DNA of 64,000 nucleotides from Nostoc sp. FACHB-280 (GTDB lineage: Bacteria; Cyanobacteriota; Cyanobacteriia; Cyanobacteriales; Nostocaceae), in assembly GCF_014697615.1 (NCBI RefSeq), contig NZ_JACJSD010000003.1, positions 186,001 through 250,000 on the forward strand, in the 5' to 3' direction. The notes beneath the pieces were generated by a model, which did no database searches, was not told the origin of the DNA, and saw nothing but the letters and a program-made list of their open reading frames with translations. Position numbers and translations under genes: made by a program. Of this stretch, positions 1 through 8,242 are shown one piece after another. Each line of letters opens with the position of its first letter. The first letter of the stretch is position 1.

Positions 1-1074
1 TTAAGTTTTATTGTGACAAGTTTACCGCAAGCCTTGAGAGGTAAACGACCAGATGTAATTTTGCTGACGATACCGCCTTTATTAGTCACATTACCTGCGG
101 CTTTATTAGGAAAAATATACAATTGTCCGGTAGTGTTGAATGTGCAAGATATTCTGCCAGAAGCGGCGGTGCGCGTCGGGTTAATGACAAATAAACGGAT
201 GATTAAATTTTGTGAGTTCTTAGAAAAATTTGCTTATAGAAATGCTCAAACCATCAGCGTTATTGCTGATGGTTTTTTAGAAAATTTAGTGAGTAAAGGC
301 ATATCTCCCAAAAAAATTATTTGTATTCCCAACTGGGTAAATGTCAATTTTATTCATCCTTTACCACCAAATCAGAATACCTGGAAAATTGCTCACCAAT
401 TAGAGGGAAAATTTGTGGTGATGTATTCAGGTAACATTGCCTTAACTCAAGGTTTAGAAACAGTAGTGGCGGCGGCGGCTAAGTTGCGTCATCTTCCCGA
501 AATTACCTTTGTGATTGCCGGTGAAGCGATCGCTCTGCGAAGATTACAACAATATTGTTTAGCCTGTGGCGCAGATAATGTTTTACTCTTACCGCTACAA
601 CCGCGTGAACAACTCCCGCAAATGTTAGCGGCGGCTGATATTGGCTTAATTGTCCAAAAACGCAACGTCATTTCCTTTAATATGCCTTCTAAAATTCCTT
701 TGCTGTTGGCGAGTGGTCGTCCAATTGTGGGTTCAGTACCAGCCACAGGTACGGCGGCGAAAGCAATTCGAGACAGTGGTGGTGGGGTAATTGTGGAACC
801 AGAATCTCCACAAGCGTTAGCAGATAAAATTTTAGAGTTGTACCATCAACCACAGCTAAGAGAAAATTTAGGCCAGCAAGGTAGACAATTTGCGGTGGAA
901 AACTATGCTTGTGAACAAGCAATTACAAAATATGAAGAGTTGTTTATGAATGCGATCGCTAAACAGCAATCAAATGTTGATCATGTTTTAAAATTAAATT
1001 CTCCAGACTCAATGATTGATATTCACCAAACTCCAAAATTGCGCGATCGCCGTACGGTTAAAACTGGAAAATAG
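1..1074 (+). CDS. Glycosyltransferase family 4 protein, WcaI-like (5' partial)
   Basis: The reading frame is open to the left edge of the window, so the true start lies outside; an in-frame GTG at base 13 is probably internal. The protein is a GT-B fold glycosyltransferase that would transfer a sugar from a nucleotide donor during exopolysaccharide or lipopolysaccharide synthesis on the cytoplasmic face. The visible part contains the end of the acceptor domain (NVQDILPEAAV) and a donor-binding domain with the family signature YSGNIALTQGLETVV, followed by a GVIVEPESPQALAD segment that carries the usual glutamates. This layout resembles WcaI-type colanic acid glycosyltransferases. The last 40 residues are low in similarity to the family core. 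The HMA2-like gene follows after 23 bases, so the two may be co-transcribed. The exact sugar cannot be inferred. Confidence 0.85.
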   Translation, partial: LSFIVTSLPQALRGKRPDVILLTIPPLLVTLPAALLGKIYNCPVVLNVQDILPEAAVRVGLMTNKRMIKFCEFLEKFAYRNAQTISVIADGFLENLVSKGISPKKIICIPNWVNVNFIHPLPPNQNTWKIAHQLEGKFVVMYSGNIALTQGLETVVAAAAKLRHLPEITFVIAGEAIALRRLQQYCLACGADNVLLLPLQPREQLPQMLAAADIGLIVQKRNVISFNMPSKIPLLLASGRPIVGSVPATGTAAKAIRDSGGGVIVEPESPQALADKILELYHQPQLRENLGQQGRQFAVENYACEQAITKYEELFMNAIAKQQSNVDHVLKLNSPDSMIDIHQTPKLRDRRTVKTGK

Positions 1075-1097
1075 AAACTATAAACTAGAAAGGTTTT

Positions 1098-1625
1098 ATG
1101 CCAGAATTACCTGATGAAAATTTATCCACGCCAATATATATTCAAGTTGTTAGTCAAACTCCAGGACGGCTAAGACTGCGAATTTCTCCTCAAAATCCAG
1201 AACAAGCAGAAATTCAGTTAACTGCTAATTATCTTAAAACTTTTTTCCCACAGGTTGAACAGTTAAAGGTAAATTCTCAAACAGGCAGTGTGACATTTTA
1301 TGCTGATACAGATACTAATTTTCCAGAAATTCTTGATAAATTGCAGACTCAAGGCATCATTATTCTTGAGCTTCCTAGGGAAAAAACCCAGTCGGTAAAT
1401 TTCACCACTAGCTTATCGGCTCTGAATGAGCAAGTTAAAAAAATTACCAAAGAAAGCGTAGACTTACGAATCATTATACCTTTTACTGTCGTGGCGATCG
1501 CGCTCCAGAGAATTTTGCCTCCGTTAGCGCGATGGAAAACAACCACTTTATATTTACTTTTGTGGTATGGCTTGGAAAGTTTGGTTAAACTCAGTGATCA
1601 AGAGAAGCCACCGGATGGGGAATAG
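1098..1625 (+). CDS. HMA2-domain-like membrane protein, unknown function
   Basis: This 175-residue protein starts with a beta-alpha-beta-type segment opening on TPGRLRLRI, the pattern seen in HMA2-like domains of cyanobacteria, which look like heavy-metal-associated folds but lack the metal-binding CxxC pair. No cysteine occurs in it, so metal binding of the classical kind is unlikely. The second half has two hydrophobic stretches (about residues 124-138 and 147-160), suggesting a membrane hairpin. Start is ATG with an AGAAAGG ribosome-binding site eight to ten bases upstream. It follows the glycosyltransferase closely. Family assignment is from motif memory; function is not known. Confidence 0.7.
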   Translation: MPELPDENLSTPIYIQVVSQTPGRLRLRISPQNPEQAEIQLTANYLKTFFPQVEQLKVNSQTGSVTFYADTDTNFPEILDKLQTQGIIILELPREKTQSVNFTTSLSALNEQVKKITKESVDLRIIIPFTVVAIALQRILPPLARWKTTTLYLLLWYGLESLVKLSDQEKPPDGE

Positions 1626-1685
1626 GTGACAGGTTAGAGGTGACAGGTGACAGGTTACAGGTGACAGGTTACAGGTGACAGGTTG
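1626..1685. repeat. Short tandem repeat, GTGACAGGTTACAG-type
   Basis: About 60 bases between two convergent genes are built from imperfect copies of a 14-base unit GGTGACAGGTTACA mixed with a 7-base GTGACAG unit. Such heptamer-based tandem repeats are common in intergenic DNA of Nostocales. No coding or regulatory role is evident. Confidence 0.8.
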
Positions 1686-1689
1686 CTTT

Positions 1690-2640
1690 CTACTTCCCAG
1701 TTGATTGTGCATAAGCTTCATACACACCTTTGACGTTGTACCAGTTGAGAAAAATCCGAGCTACTTCCAAAGCCAATTGGGGTTTACCTAATTTAATTAG
1801 CCAACGTAAAAAGGGAGCCATTGTGCGTTCATTCAGCAGGCCATTAAGAGAGAGAATACCCCAAAGTAAACGGTGCAGCCATGTCATTTGAATCATCATT
1901 CGCACTTCCCAAGTGGGATGCTTTTGATAAAACAAAACTCCCATCCGTCCGCGTTGAATTTCTTTTTCAATCAAGTTAGGAATTTGTTCTAAATTAAATG
2001 GTGGATGCCAATGATAGCCTACGGCTGCGGGACATTTAATTAGTTGTAGACCTAAGTTTTTTAGTCGGACACCTAATTCTAAATCTTCCCAACCATACAG
2101 TTGGAAACCAGTATCAAATAACCCAGATTTTTCTAACCAATGTTTAGGAATAGCAACATTACCTGTAGCAAAAAAAGCCGCAGAGAAATCGGTAATTTTA
2201 TAAGGTTCCGCAGTGGGATTCTCAAAATTACAAGTATTAATTACTGCACCGTAAGTAAAAAAGCGATCGCTTCCTAATTTCTCTTTTCCCTGCAATAATG
2301 CGTCAGCATGAGCTTGCAGAAAGTTTTCCAACACTACTAAATCGCTATCGATAAATATAATCGTATCACCAAGTGCCTGTTCTACCCCCAAATTCCGCGC
2401 CGCCGCCGGGCCTGCATGGTCTTGCTGAAAGCATCGCACATGGGGAAACTCTTGTTTATTTGCTGCCAACCATTCTAAGGTTCCATCTGTAGAACCATCA
2501 TCTACTAAAACAACTTCGTAATCACTCACGGTAGTTGACGCACTCAATTCCTGCAATTCCAAGGCTCGGAGGCACTTTTCTAAAATCGGCAGACGATTAT
2601 AAGTTGGTATCACAACACTGAAAAACACATTCTCACCCAC
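1690..2640 (-). CDS. Glycosyltransferase family 2 protein
   Basis: A 316-residue GT-A fold glycosyltransferase. The N-terminus shows the family pattern FFSVVIPTYNR, then VVLVDDGSTDGT for nucleotide binding, GPAAARNLG, and the metal-binding IDSDL motif at about residue 97. A later GWEDLELGVRL element carries the ED pair typical of GT2 catalytic bases. It would act on a nucleotide sugar at the cytoplasmic side, in cell-surface polysaccharide synthesis. It converges on the HMA2-like gene and stands alone on its strand. Donor and acceptor cannot be told from sequence. Confidence 0.88.
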   Translation of the reverse strand: MGENVFFSVVIPTYNRLPILEKCLRALELQELSASTTVSDYEVVLVDDGSTDGTLEWLAANKQEFPHVRCFQQDHAGPAAARNLGVEQALGDTIIFIDSDLVVLENFLQAHADALLQGKEKLGSDRFFTYGAVINTCNFENPTAEPYKITDFSAAFFATGNVAIPKHWLEKSGLFDTGFQLYGWEDLELGVRLKNLGLQLIKCPAAVGYHWHPPFNLEQIPNLIEKEIQRGRMGVLFYQKHPTWEVRMMIQMTWLHRLLWGILSLNGLLNERTMAPFLRWLIKLGKPQLALEVARIFLNWYNVKGVYEAYAQSTGK

Positions 2641-2701
2641 AACAGAAATTACCCATCTCCAGCTTATGACAATACTGTACTAGACACGGTTCCTGATTGG
2701 T

Positions 2702-2910
2702 AAAGGAGTTGGGAATGGGGAGAGACAAGGTAGACAAGGGAGAGGGGGTGGACAAGGGAGAGGGGGTAGACAAGGGAGAGGGGGTAGACAAGGGAGAGGG
2801 GGTGGACAAGGTAGAGGGGGTAGAAATATTGCTCCGTTATCTTCCTTGTCCTCCTTGTCCCCCTTCCCTTGTCCCCCTTGTCTTCCTTGTCCTCTTTGTC
2901 CCTCTATTTC
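2702..2910. repeat. Low-complexity inverted tandem repeat (GACAAGG / CCTTGTC)
   Basis: The first half repeats an approximately 18-base purine-rich unit (GACAAGGGAGAGGGGGTA) about five times; the second half is pyrimidine-rich CCTTGTC repeats. The two halves are complementary, so one strand could fold into a long imperfect hairpin. Both strands lack stops over much of it, producing spurious Pro/Cys/Leu-rich or Gly/Asp/Lys-rich frames that are not genes. Similar tracts occur at 32.7, 49.0 and 63.6 kb in this window. Confidence 0.85.
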
Positions 2911-2930
2911 ACACTTAAAATGAAACGGTA

Positions 2931-3368
2931 TTAGTTCAACCAAAATCCAGCTATTTTTGCATCTTTCAGGCTAAGTCTGGCTAAAATATCATCGCTGCCA
3001 TCTTTAAATGACAATTTCCATAAGTAAACTTGATAGCCTTGCTGATTCAATTTTGTTAAGAAAACAGAGGTATAACCTTTCTTGAGGCGCGGTGCTAATT
3101 GTTCACTAACATGGGTAAATATTTGTTTTGTTAGACCTTTCTTGAAATCTGGACTTCCTTGAGAGATAAACTGGGTATAATTGTTTTGTTCAATGGCATT
3201 AATGAGATTTGTAAAAGTTTTTTGTACAGATTGTTCTGGTTGATTAGCTGGTGTTGATTTGACTCGTGCTTCCACAGCAACAGCCTGCACATCGTTTGCC
3301 ATTACTAAAGTCAAGGGTGACATAGTAATGACTGCTGCAAGTACTAAGGCTATGTTATTCATTTGCAT
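2931..3368 (-). CDS. Small exported protein, unknown function
   Basis: I place the start at the ATG at 3368 because AAGAGA lies six bases upstream; a GTG at 3401 in the same frame is the alternative. The N-terminus is a signal peptide (hydrophobic run IALVLAAVITMSPLTLVMA) with a likely cleavage after ALVMA-N or NDVQA. The mature part of about 115 residues has the pattern of a DUF3887 or DUF4878-like lumenal domain: a helix (TFTNLINAIEQNNYTQFI) followed by a sheet ending QVYLWKLSFKDGSDDILARLSLKDAKIAGFWLN in pieces, as in proteins that resemble the NTF2 fold. That fold assignment is an inference. It probably acts in the periplasm. Confidence 0.65.
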   Translation of the reverse strand: MQMNNIALVLAAVITMSPLTLVMANDVQAVAVEARVKSTPANQPEQSVQKTFTNLINAIEQNNYTQFISQGSPDFKKGLTKQIFTHVSEQLAPRLKKGYTSVFLTKLNQQGYQVYLWKLSFKDGSDDILARLSLKDAKIAGFWLN

Positions 3369-3425
3369 CAAAATTCTCTTAATTGATATATTATCTGTCA
3401 CCGATAATAGCTCAAAAAACCTCGA

Positions 3426-3454
3426 CTCCCCGACTTTCTGAGCAAGTTGGGGAG
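3426..3454. repeat. Palindromic repeat, possible terminator of the downstream-facing gene pair
   Basis: Arms CTCCCCGACTT (3426-3436) and AAGTTGGGGAG (3444-3454) pair with one G-T and a 7-base loop. It sits just downstream of the Rieske oxidoreductase stop codon and upstream of the small exported protein, both on the minus strand. It is a degenerate member of the 31-base palindrome family seen at 43462, 60777 and 61961. No strong T-run follows on the minus strand. Confidence 0.6.
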
Positions 3455-3466
3455 CTTGTTAGCTAA

Positions 3467-5407
3467 TTATATCTGCAATAGCCCTTCAGGATTTACAGAG
3501 AAGAGCGATCGCCTCTGCAAACCTTCCCGGTGTAAAATCTCGTTGGCGGCTAATAAACCACTACTCACAGCACGTTCCATTAAACCGCAGGGAAAAGGCA
3601 TTTTCACCCAGTCACCCGCAAATATTAAGTTCGGAATATTAGTACTGCTTTCGGGACGTTCAGCATAACTATGAGGTGGATATCCCGAAAAGTTATGTTG
3701 GTTGACTAATTCTCGATGCAATATTTTGGCTTGTCTTAACTCTGGCACAATATCATATAGTTCTTGTTCAAAAGTTTCTAGCAAAGCTGCTTGGGTAGGA
3801 AATTGCTTTTCTTTGTAACAATAAGCGTGTAATTCAACCACACTACCACCAGTACGTTGTGACCAATCAATAAATTGTTGTTGAATGCGATGATAAAGGG
3901 TGATACTGTCTGTTAATTGATAGCCAGATAAAGAAGTAAAATTACTTTGTTGCCATGCAAAATCGCGGTCAAACCAAAAGCGACATACCGCAAAAGGGTC
4001 AGCAATACTCAAATTTTTTACTTGGCTTTGTACTGTTTTATCAACATCGCCATTGATGCGCTGAAATAATGTTTGTACTCCCGGAACATCGGTAGCAAAG
4101 ACGTAATAATCAGCTTGGATTTTTTCTGGCGATGGCAACTCTTGATTAACTGCTACTAATTGCAATTCATCACCATCTCTTTGTACTACTTGAAACTTAG
4201 CTAAATCTCGTTTAGCTGGGCCTTTGATAACTTTACCATCTGCCGCAAATTTAGCCCCATGACAAGGACATTGAAAACTACCATCCTCTGCTTTTTGGAC
4301 AGTGCAACCTTGATGAGTGCAGGTGAGAGAAATTGCTTCTTGAGAACCTACAGGTAATGCAAATACTTCATCAGCCGCGCCAAAATATTCTATCTTGTCA
4401 TCTGCGATCGCGGTATTTTGTTTAACCGTCAACGGCGCAGAATTATAATTACCATCAGTGCTATATTTTACGCCGTCAATTTTACCGTCTACAGCCACAA
4501 CTTCAGTCACAGTTGCATCGGTAATAATTTTACCACCACGCTGCACAATTGCCTGAGCGATAGGTTGGACTAAACTTGTCCCCATATCATCTTTAGTACC
4601 ATTAAAAGCCAGTCCTTCGGGGTTGCCAAAAAAGTAAAAATGAAAGAACTGCATCAGTTCTCCCACACTCATTAAATCTGGTGCATTCAAGCTAGATTTG
4701 GCAAAAGGCAGAAAATATAAATCATATAAACCTTGGGGAAATTCTGTTTCTACCCAATCAGCCACAGATATATTATCAAATCGCTGATAATTTTTGTCTC
4801 TTTGAAAGCCAGTGATAGCTTGAAAGACTTGCAGATGTTTGATTTTCGTTAAATTAATACCCCAACGCAACCGATTTGGAGATGCGATCGCTAAATCTAT
4901 AATATTCCAAGGAAAAGCCGAGTGACTGGGGCGAAATACCTCTGGTTTGTATTTAGCATCTTGATAAACCACAGAATAAAAATTCAGCGATTGAAAATTA
5001 TCCTTTATCCCCAATTCTGCAACTAAACTATTTAAATTATAGTACTGGGGAAAAAAGCCATGAAACCCATGTTCCATCATAAAGGTTTCACCAGCCGCCT
5101 CGATTTGCCAACTAGCAATTTTGCCACCTAATTGGGGAGATTTTTCTAACAGAGTGACAATAAATCCTCGCTGACTTAATTCATAAGCACAAGCTAAACC
5201 TGCTAAACCACCCCCAATCACAACAACAGTTTTAGGTTTATTTAATATTTGTGGCAAATCTAGAGTATCTTTTTGAAATACCGTTGGTTTAGGCTTACTA
5301 AACCGCGAGTATCCTGTAACTCCAGCAACTGTACCGACACCGAATAACTTCAGCAGTGTACGACGGGAGATAGTAGATGACTCCAGCAAATTAGGTATTT
5401 GGCTCAT
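3467..5407 (-). CDS. Tat-exported FAD-dependent carotene-desaturase-like oxidoreductase with inserted Rieske domain
   Basis: A 646-residue protein. Residues 13-30 carry a twin-arginine signal (SRRTLLKLFG), so export in a folded, cofactor-loaded state is likely. From about residue 60 there is a Rossmann FAD motif VVVIGGGLAGLACAYEL followed by the LLEKSPQLGGK signature of the amine oxidase/phytoene desaturase superfamily. A Rieske [2Fe-2S] domain is inserted at about residues 335-410: ligands C363-x-H365 and C380-x-x-H383, plus the two extra cysteines (C368, C382) that form a disulfide in cytochrome b6f-type Rieske proteins. The C-terminus has the closing FAD motif LIFAGDWV. This architecture resembles the CrtU/CruE carotene desaturase-methyltransferase group, but a substrate cannot be assigned. 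The gene is divergent from the ABC permease gene. Confidence 0.8.
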   Translation of the reverse strand: MSQIPNLLESSTISRRTLLKLFGVGTVAGVTGYSRFSKPKPTVFQKDTLDLPQILNKPKTVVVIGGGLAGLACAYELSQRGFIVTLLEKSPQLGGKIASWQIEAAGETFMMEHGFHGFFPQYYNLNSLVAELGIKDNFQSLNFYSVVYQDAKYKPEVFRPSHSAFPWNIIDLAIASPNRLRWGINLTKIKHLQVFQAITGFQRDKNYQRFDNISVADWVETEFPQGLYDLYFLPFAKSSLNAPDLMSVGELMQFFHFYFFGNPEGLAFNGTKDDMGTSLVQPIAQAIVQRGGKIITDATVTEVVAVDGKIDGVKYSTDGNYNSAPLTVKQNTAIADDKIEYFGAADEVFALPVGSQEAISLTCTHQGCTVQKAEDGSFQCPCHGAKFAADGKVIKGPAKRDLAKFQVVQRDGDELQLVAVNQELPSPEKIQADYYVFATDVPGVQTLFQRINGDVDKTVQSQVKNLSIADPFAVCRFWFDRDFAWQQSNFTSLSGYQLTDSITLYHRIQQQFIDWSQRTGGSVVELHAYCYKEKQFPTQAALLETFEQELYDIVPELRQAKILHRELVNQHNFSGYPPHSYAERPESSTNIPNLIFAGDWVKMPFPCGLMERAVSSGLLAANEILHREGLQRRSLFSVNPEGLLQI

Positions 5408-5579
5408 TGGTTACAAAATTAACTTTTCCCATCTAACAAAGTCGTGAAATGATCACTGTGAGTTCGCAGATTGTATTGTTAAGAATATTTCTGTGATCAC
5501 CGTGCTAAATCCCGAACTGAATTATTTTGCCAGAATGGCAGAAATTGTCAAGAGTAAACAATCCTATAGACTAAATGAG

Positions 5580-6353
5580 ATGAAATATTGGCGCGAAACT
5601 ATCGCTGTCACCCAGCGCATTTTAATTGAATTACTTCGTCGGCGACGTAGCCTCATTTTTTGGAGTATTTTTCCAATTTCCGTCTTAATTCTTGGTGGTT
5701 TTATTTTAGCAGAACGCGCAAAATTGCCAATCAACGCAGCTTTTGAATATACAGCACCTTCCACATTAGTCGGTGCGGCTTTATTTTTCAGTTGTTTGGG
5801 TGGGACAGTTGCAACTGTCGTTGCAGAAAGAGAACAACAAACCCTCAAACGTTTGTTTCTCTCGCCATTGAGTGGTGTATCCTACTTTCTTGGAATTTTT
5901 TTAGCTCATAGTTGCATTGGCTTAGGACAAGCTTTACTCGTGTATACTGTTGCTGCATTTTGGGGTGCGACATTTAAAGGTTCAATTTTTTTAGGATTAA
6001 TCATTATTTTGATGAGTATCGCCGCTTATGTCGGCTTAGGTTTTATTTTAGGTACACAATTAGCTAGGCGAATTGAAGATGTAAATTCTTTAGTTGCTGC
6101 CTTTGGTGTACCTTTATTAATCTTAGGTGGAGCCTTTCTACCAAGCTCATTGTTTCCAAAAAATTTAATCAAAATTGCCCAATACAACCCGATTTATCAC
6201 ATGAATGAGGCATTTGTAGGAGTTTCGGCTAATGGCAAGCAAATTAATGAGATTGCATCACATTTTTTGTTTTTATTAATTTTTACTTTGGTAATGATAA
6301 CTAGTGGATGGTTATCTTATCGCAGAATGTTACTGGTAGAAAGAAAATTATGA
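5580..6353 (+). CDS. ABC-2 type transporter permease
   Basis: A multi-pass membrane protein of the ABC-2 export family. With the ATG at 5580 it has 257 residues and begins with an amphipathic segment (ILIELLRRRRSLIFW) that precedes the first helix, the usual start of this family; in-frame GTG at 5493 and ATG at 5535 are longer alternatives. About six hydrophobic helices are visible, and the conserved linker AEREQQTLKRLFLSPLS (about residues 85-105) is the coupling region that contacts the ATPase. No ATPase gene adjoins it; the nearest orphan drug-type ATPase on the same strand is at 9444-10343. Export substrate unknown. Confidence 0.85.
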   Translation: MKYWRETIAVTQRILIELLRRRRSLIFWSIFPISVLILGGFILAERAKLPINAAFEYTAPSTLVGAALFFSCLGGTVATVVAEREQQTLKRLFLSPLSGVSYFLGIFLAHSCIGLGQALLVYTVAAFWGATFKGSIFLGLIIILMSIAAYVGLGFILGTQLARRIEDVNSLVAAFGVPLLILGGAFLPSSLFPKNLIKIAQYNPIYHMNEAFVGVSANGKQINEIASHFLFLLIFTLVMITSGWLSYRRMLLVERKL

Positions 6354-6423
6354 AGAAGAAGTCAGGAGTCAGGATGGTTAAAGAATCAGAAGAAAATTGA
6401 TTATTAATAGACTTAAATAAACT

Positions 6424-7620
6424 ATGGATTCTTCAATAACAACAAATTCTAATTCAGACCAATTACGAACTAAGCGAATCATCTCCCTAGATATGCTGCG
6501 CGGATTAGTAATGGTGTTAATGGTACTAGACCATGTGCGAGATTTCTTTACTAATGTTCGGTTCCAACCCACAGACTTAACAAAAACAAATATACCCTTG
6601 TTTTTGACACGTTGGGTAACTCATTTGTGCGCTCCCACATTTATATTCTTGGCTGGAGTCGCAGCTTATCTTTATTTTGAGAATCGACTGCAAACCAAGC
6701 AAGAATTATCACAATACCTCATAATTCGGGGACTATGGTTAGTATTTTTAGAGTTAACAATAGTGCGTTTTGGCTGGACATTTGAACCTACCTACTCTTT
6801 TTCATTAGCCGGGGTACTCTGGGCAATTGGTTGGTCAATGGTTGTGTTAGCAGCATTAGTTAGAATGCCAATTACTCTCATAGCCTCTTTCGTAATTGTG
6901 CTGATATGTGGACACAATTTATTTGACCAAATTCATGTTGAACAACTAGGAAGATGGGGTTGGTTATGGGCAATTCTTCATGAACCCAAAAGGCTGATGC
7001 TTTTTGCTAATAAAAATTTATTTATTGGCTATCCTCTGATTCCTTGGATTGGGGTAATGGCAACAGGTTATGCTTTTGGCACTTTCATGAAGCAGGAAAA
7101 AAGTTTGCGACAGCAATTATTTTTACGGCTAGGATTGGGTTTAATTGCTGGCTTTGTGGTTATCCGCGCTATTAATATCTATGGCGATCCTTCACCTTGG
7201 ACTGTACAGAATAATTTCTCGTTTACCATACTATCATTTATTAACTGTCAAAAATACCCACCTTCATTGCTGTATTTGTTAATTACACTTGGTATAGCAA
7301 TGCTCTTGCTTTATCTATTTGAAAAGTACAGATTCAGGATTTTTCAACCTCTTGTTTTATTCGGTCAGGTTCCTTTATTTTTTTACATATTTCACCTTTG
7401 GATGATTCATTTAGCTGCCATTTTGCTGGCTTTACCCAAATATGGTTTAAAGGCAATTAATCTACCTTTTATTGTTTCTTCCCGAATGCCTAGCGACTAT
7501 GGATATGATTTACCAATGATCTACAATTTCTGGATAATTATGATAATTCTACTTTATCCTATTTGTAGTTGGTTTAGAAGTTACAAAGCCCAGCATTCTC
7601 GCAAGTTACCATCAAACTAA
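6424..7620 (+). CDS. DUF1624 / HGSNAT-like multi-pass membrane protein
   Basis: A 398-residue polytopic membrane protein with roughly ten hydrophobic helices. The N-terminal signature RIISLDMLRGLVMVLMVLDHVRDFF in pieces (SLDMLRGL, MVLDHVRDFF) and the following FIFLAGVAAYLYFE are the hallmark of the DUF1624/heparan-alpha-glucosaminide N-acetyltransferase-like family, related to acyltransferase-3 proteins. The LDH histidine at about residue 39 is the residue equivalent to the acetyl-accepting histidine proposed in the eukaryotic enzyme. Bacterial members are thought to move acyl groups across the membrane, but no substrate is known. It lies 70 bases after the permease gene on the same strand and may be co-transcribed with it. 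Confidence 0.82.
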   Translation: MDSSITTNSNSDQLRTKRIISLDMLRGLVMVLMVLDHVRDFFTNVRFQPTDLTKTNIPLFLTRWVTHLCAPTFIFLAGVAAYLYFENRLQTKQELSQYLIIRGLWLVFLELTIVRFGWTFEPTYSFSLAGVLWAIGWSMVVLAALVRMPITLIASFVIVLICGHNLFDQIHVEQLGRWGWLWAILHEPKRLMLFANKNLFIGYPLIPWIGVMATGYAFGTFMKQEKSLRQQLFLRLGLGLIAGFVVIRAINIYGDPSPWTVQNNFSFTILSFINCQKYPPSLLYLLITLGIAMLLLYLFEKYRFRIFQPLVLFGQVPLFFYIFHLWMIHLAAILLALPKYGLKAINLPFIVSSRMPSDYGYDLPMIYNFWIIMIILLYPICSWFRSYKAQHSRKLPSN

Positions 7621-7807
7621 CTGTAACGTGAGACATACCTATCCCTCTCCTAAAAGGTGCTACAGTGTACACCGTAGGCTTTTTAAGGAAGGGTCTTAAC
7701 TATGACTCTCGATTTTTAATATATCAAACAGAATTGCTATAGAATTATCTTATATAGCTGAAAGCTGAGTTCAAGCTGGTCAATAATTTAATTCAAGTGT
7801 CAGAACA

Positions 7808-8002
7808 ATGCTAGAAATAAGTAAAAATTACGTTATGGATGAAAATCAGCAGCCTATTGCTGTACAAATTTCTATTGCTGACTTTGAAAAAATTGAAGAA
7901 ATATTAGAAAACTACGGCTTGGTAAAGTTAATGGACGAGTCAGAAAATGATGAACGACTGAATAAAGAGAAAGCATTGAAATATTACCAAAGCTTAAAGT
8001 AA
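7808..8002 (+). CDS. Small antitoxin of a type II toxin-antitoxin pair
   Basis: A 64-residue acidic protein with the beginning MLEISKNYVMDENQQPIAVQ and a helix EKIEEILENYGLVKLM. This is the common cyanobacterial antitoxin type that is encoded directly before a RelE/ParE toxin whose start reads MWQVEYTK. Here the expected toxin start codon lies five bases after the antitoxin stop, but that gene is cut short (see 8007-8090). The antitoxin itself appears full length. Family naming is by pattern; the pairing is supported by the toxin remnant. Confidence 0.7.
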   Translation: MLEISKNYVMDENQQPIAVQISIADFEKIEEILENYGLVKLMDESENDERLNKEKALKYYQSLK

Positions 8003-8006
8003 AAGA

Positions 8007-8090
8007 ATGTGGCAAGTTGAATATACTAAAAAGATTATTTATAATATTTTCCTTAAGAAAATATTTTTGAAAACTATATATCACACATAG
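8007..8090 (+). pseudogene. Truncated RelE/ParE-type toxin remnant
   Basis: An ATG five bases after the antitoxin stop opens a 27-codon frame starting MWQVEYTKK, the typical N-terminus of RelE/ParE toxins found after this antitoxin. After nine or ten recognisable residues the frame becomes a low-complexity lysine, isoleucine and phenylalanine run and stops at 8090. A working toxin needs about 85-95 residues, so this is a 3'-deleted remnant. The A+T-rich sequence after it shows no toxin continuation in other frames. Confidence 0.65.
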
Positions 8091-8135
8091 AAGTGTTGAA
8101 TTTTAAGTGAAAATTTAGGTTAGGTGAAACGAAGA

Positions 8136-8173
8136 GGAACCCAACAAAACCTACCTTGATGATGTTGGGTTCC
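8136..8173. repeat. Inverted repeat GGAACCCAAC
   Basis: Perfect 10-base arms GGAACCCAAC (8136-8145) and GTTGGGTTCC (8164-8173) with an 18-base loop. It follows the toxin remnant and precedes the end of the cytochrome b561 gene on the other strand. It belongs to a kind of dispersed inverted repeat that is frequent in Nostoc-type genomes; it could also serve as a weak bidirectional terminator. Confidence 0.7.
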
Positions 8174-8242
8174 CAAGTTTTAATTTTGCTGACTCACCTG
8201 CTATTTTACCAGTTGCGTAAGTCCAGGATTGTTAGCTAATTT

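Noticed and set aside
2680-2943. Long Pro/Leu/Cys-rich and Gly/Asp/Lys-rich frames on both strands
   Set aside because: They are translations of a low-complexity tandem repeat and have no start context or family likeness.
5448-5503. Two TGATCAC sites around the GTG at 5493, possible operator
   Set aside because: Only seven bases each with a 44-base gap and no further symmetry; too weak to list as a site, although it supports a start further downstream.
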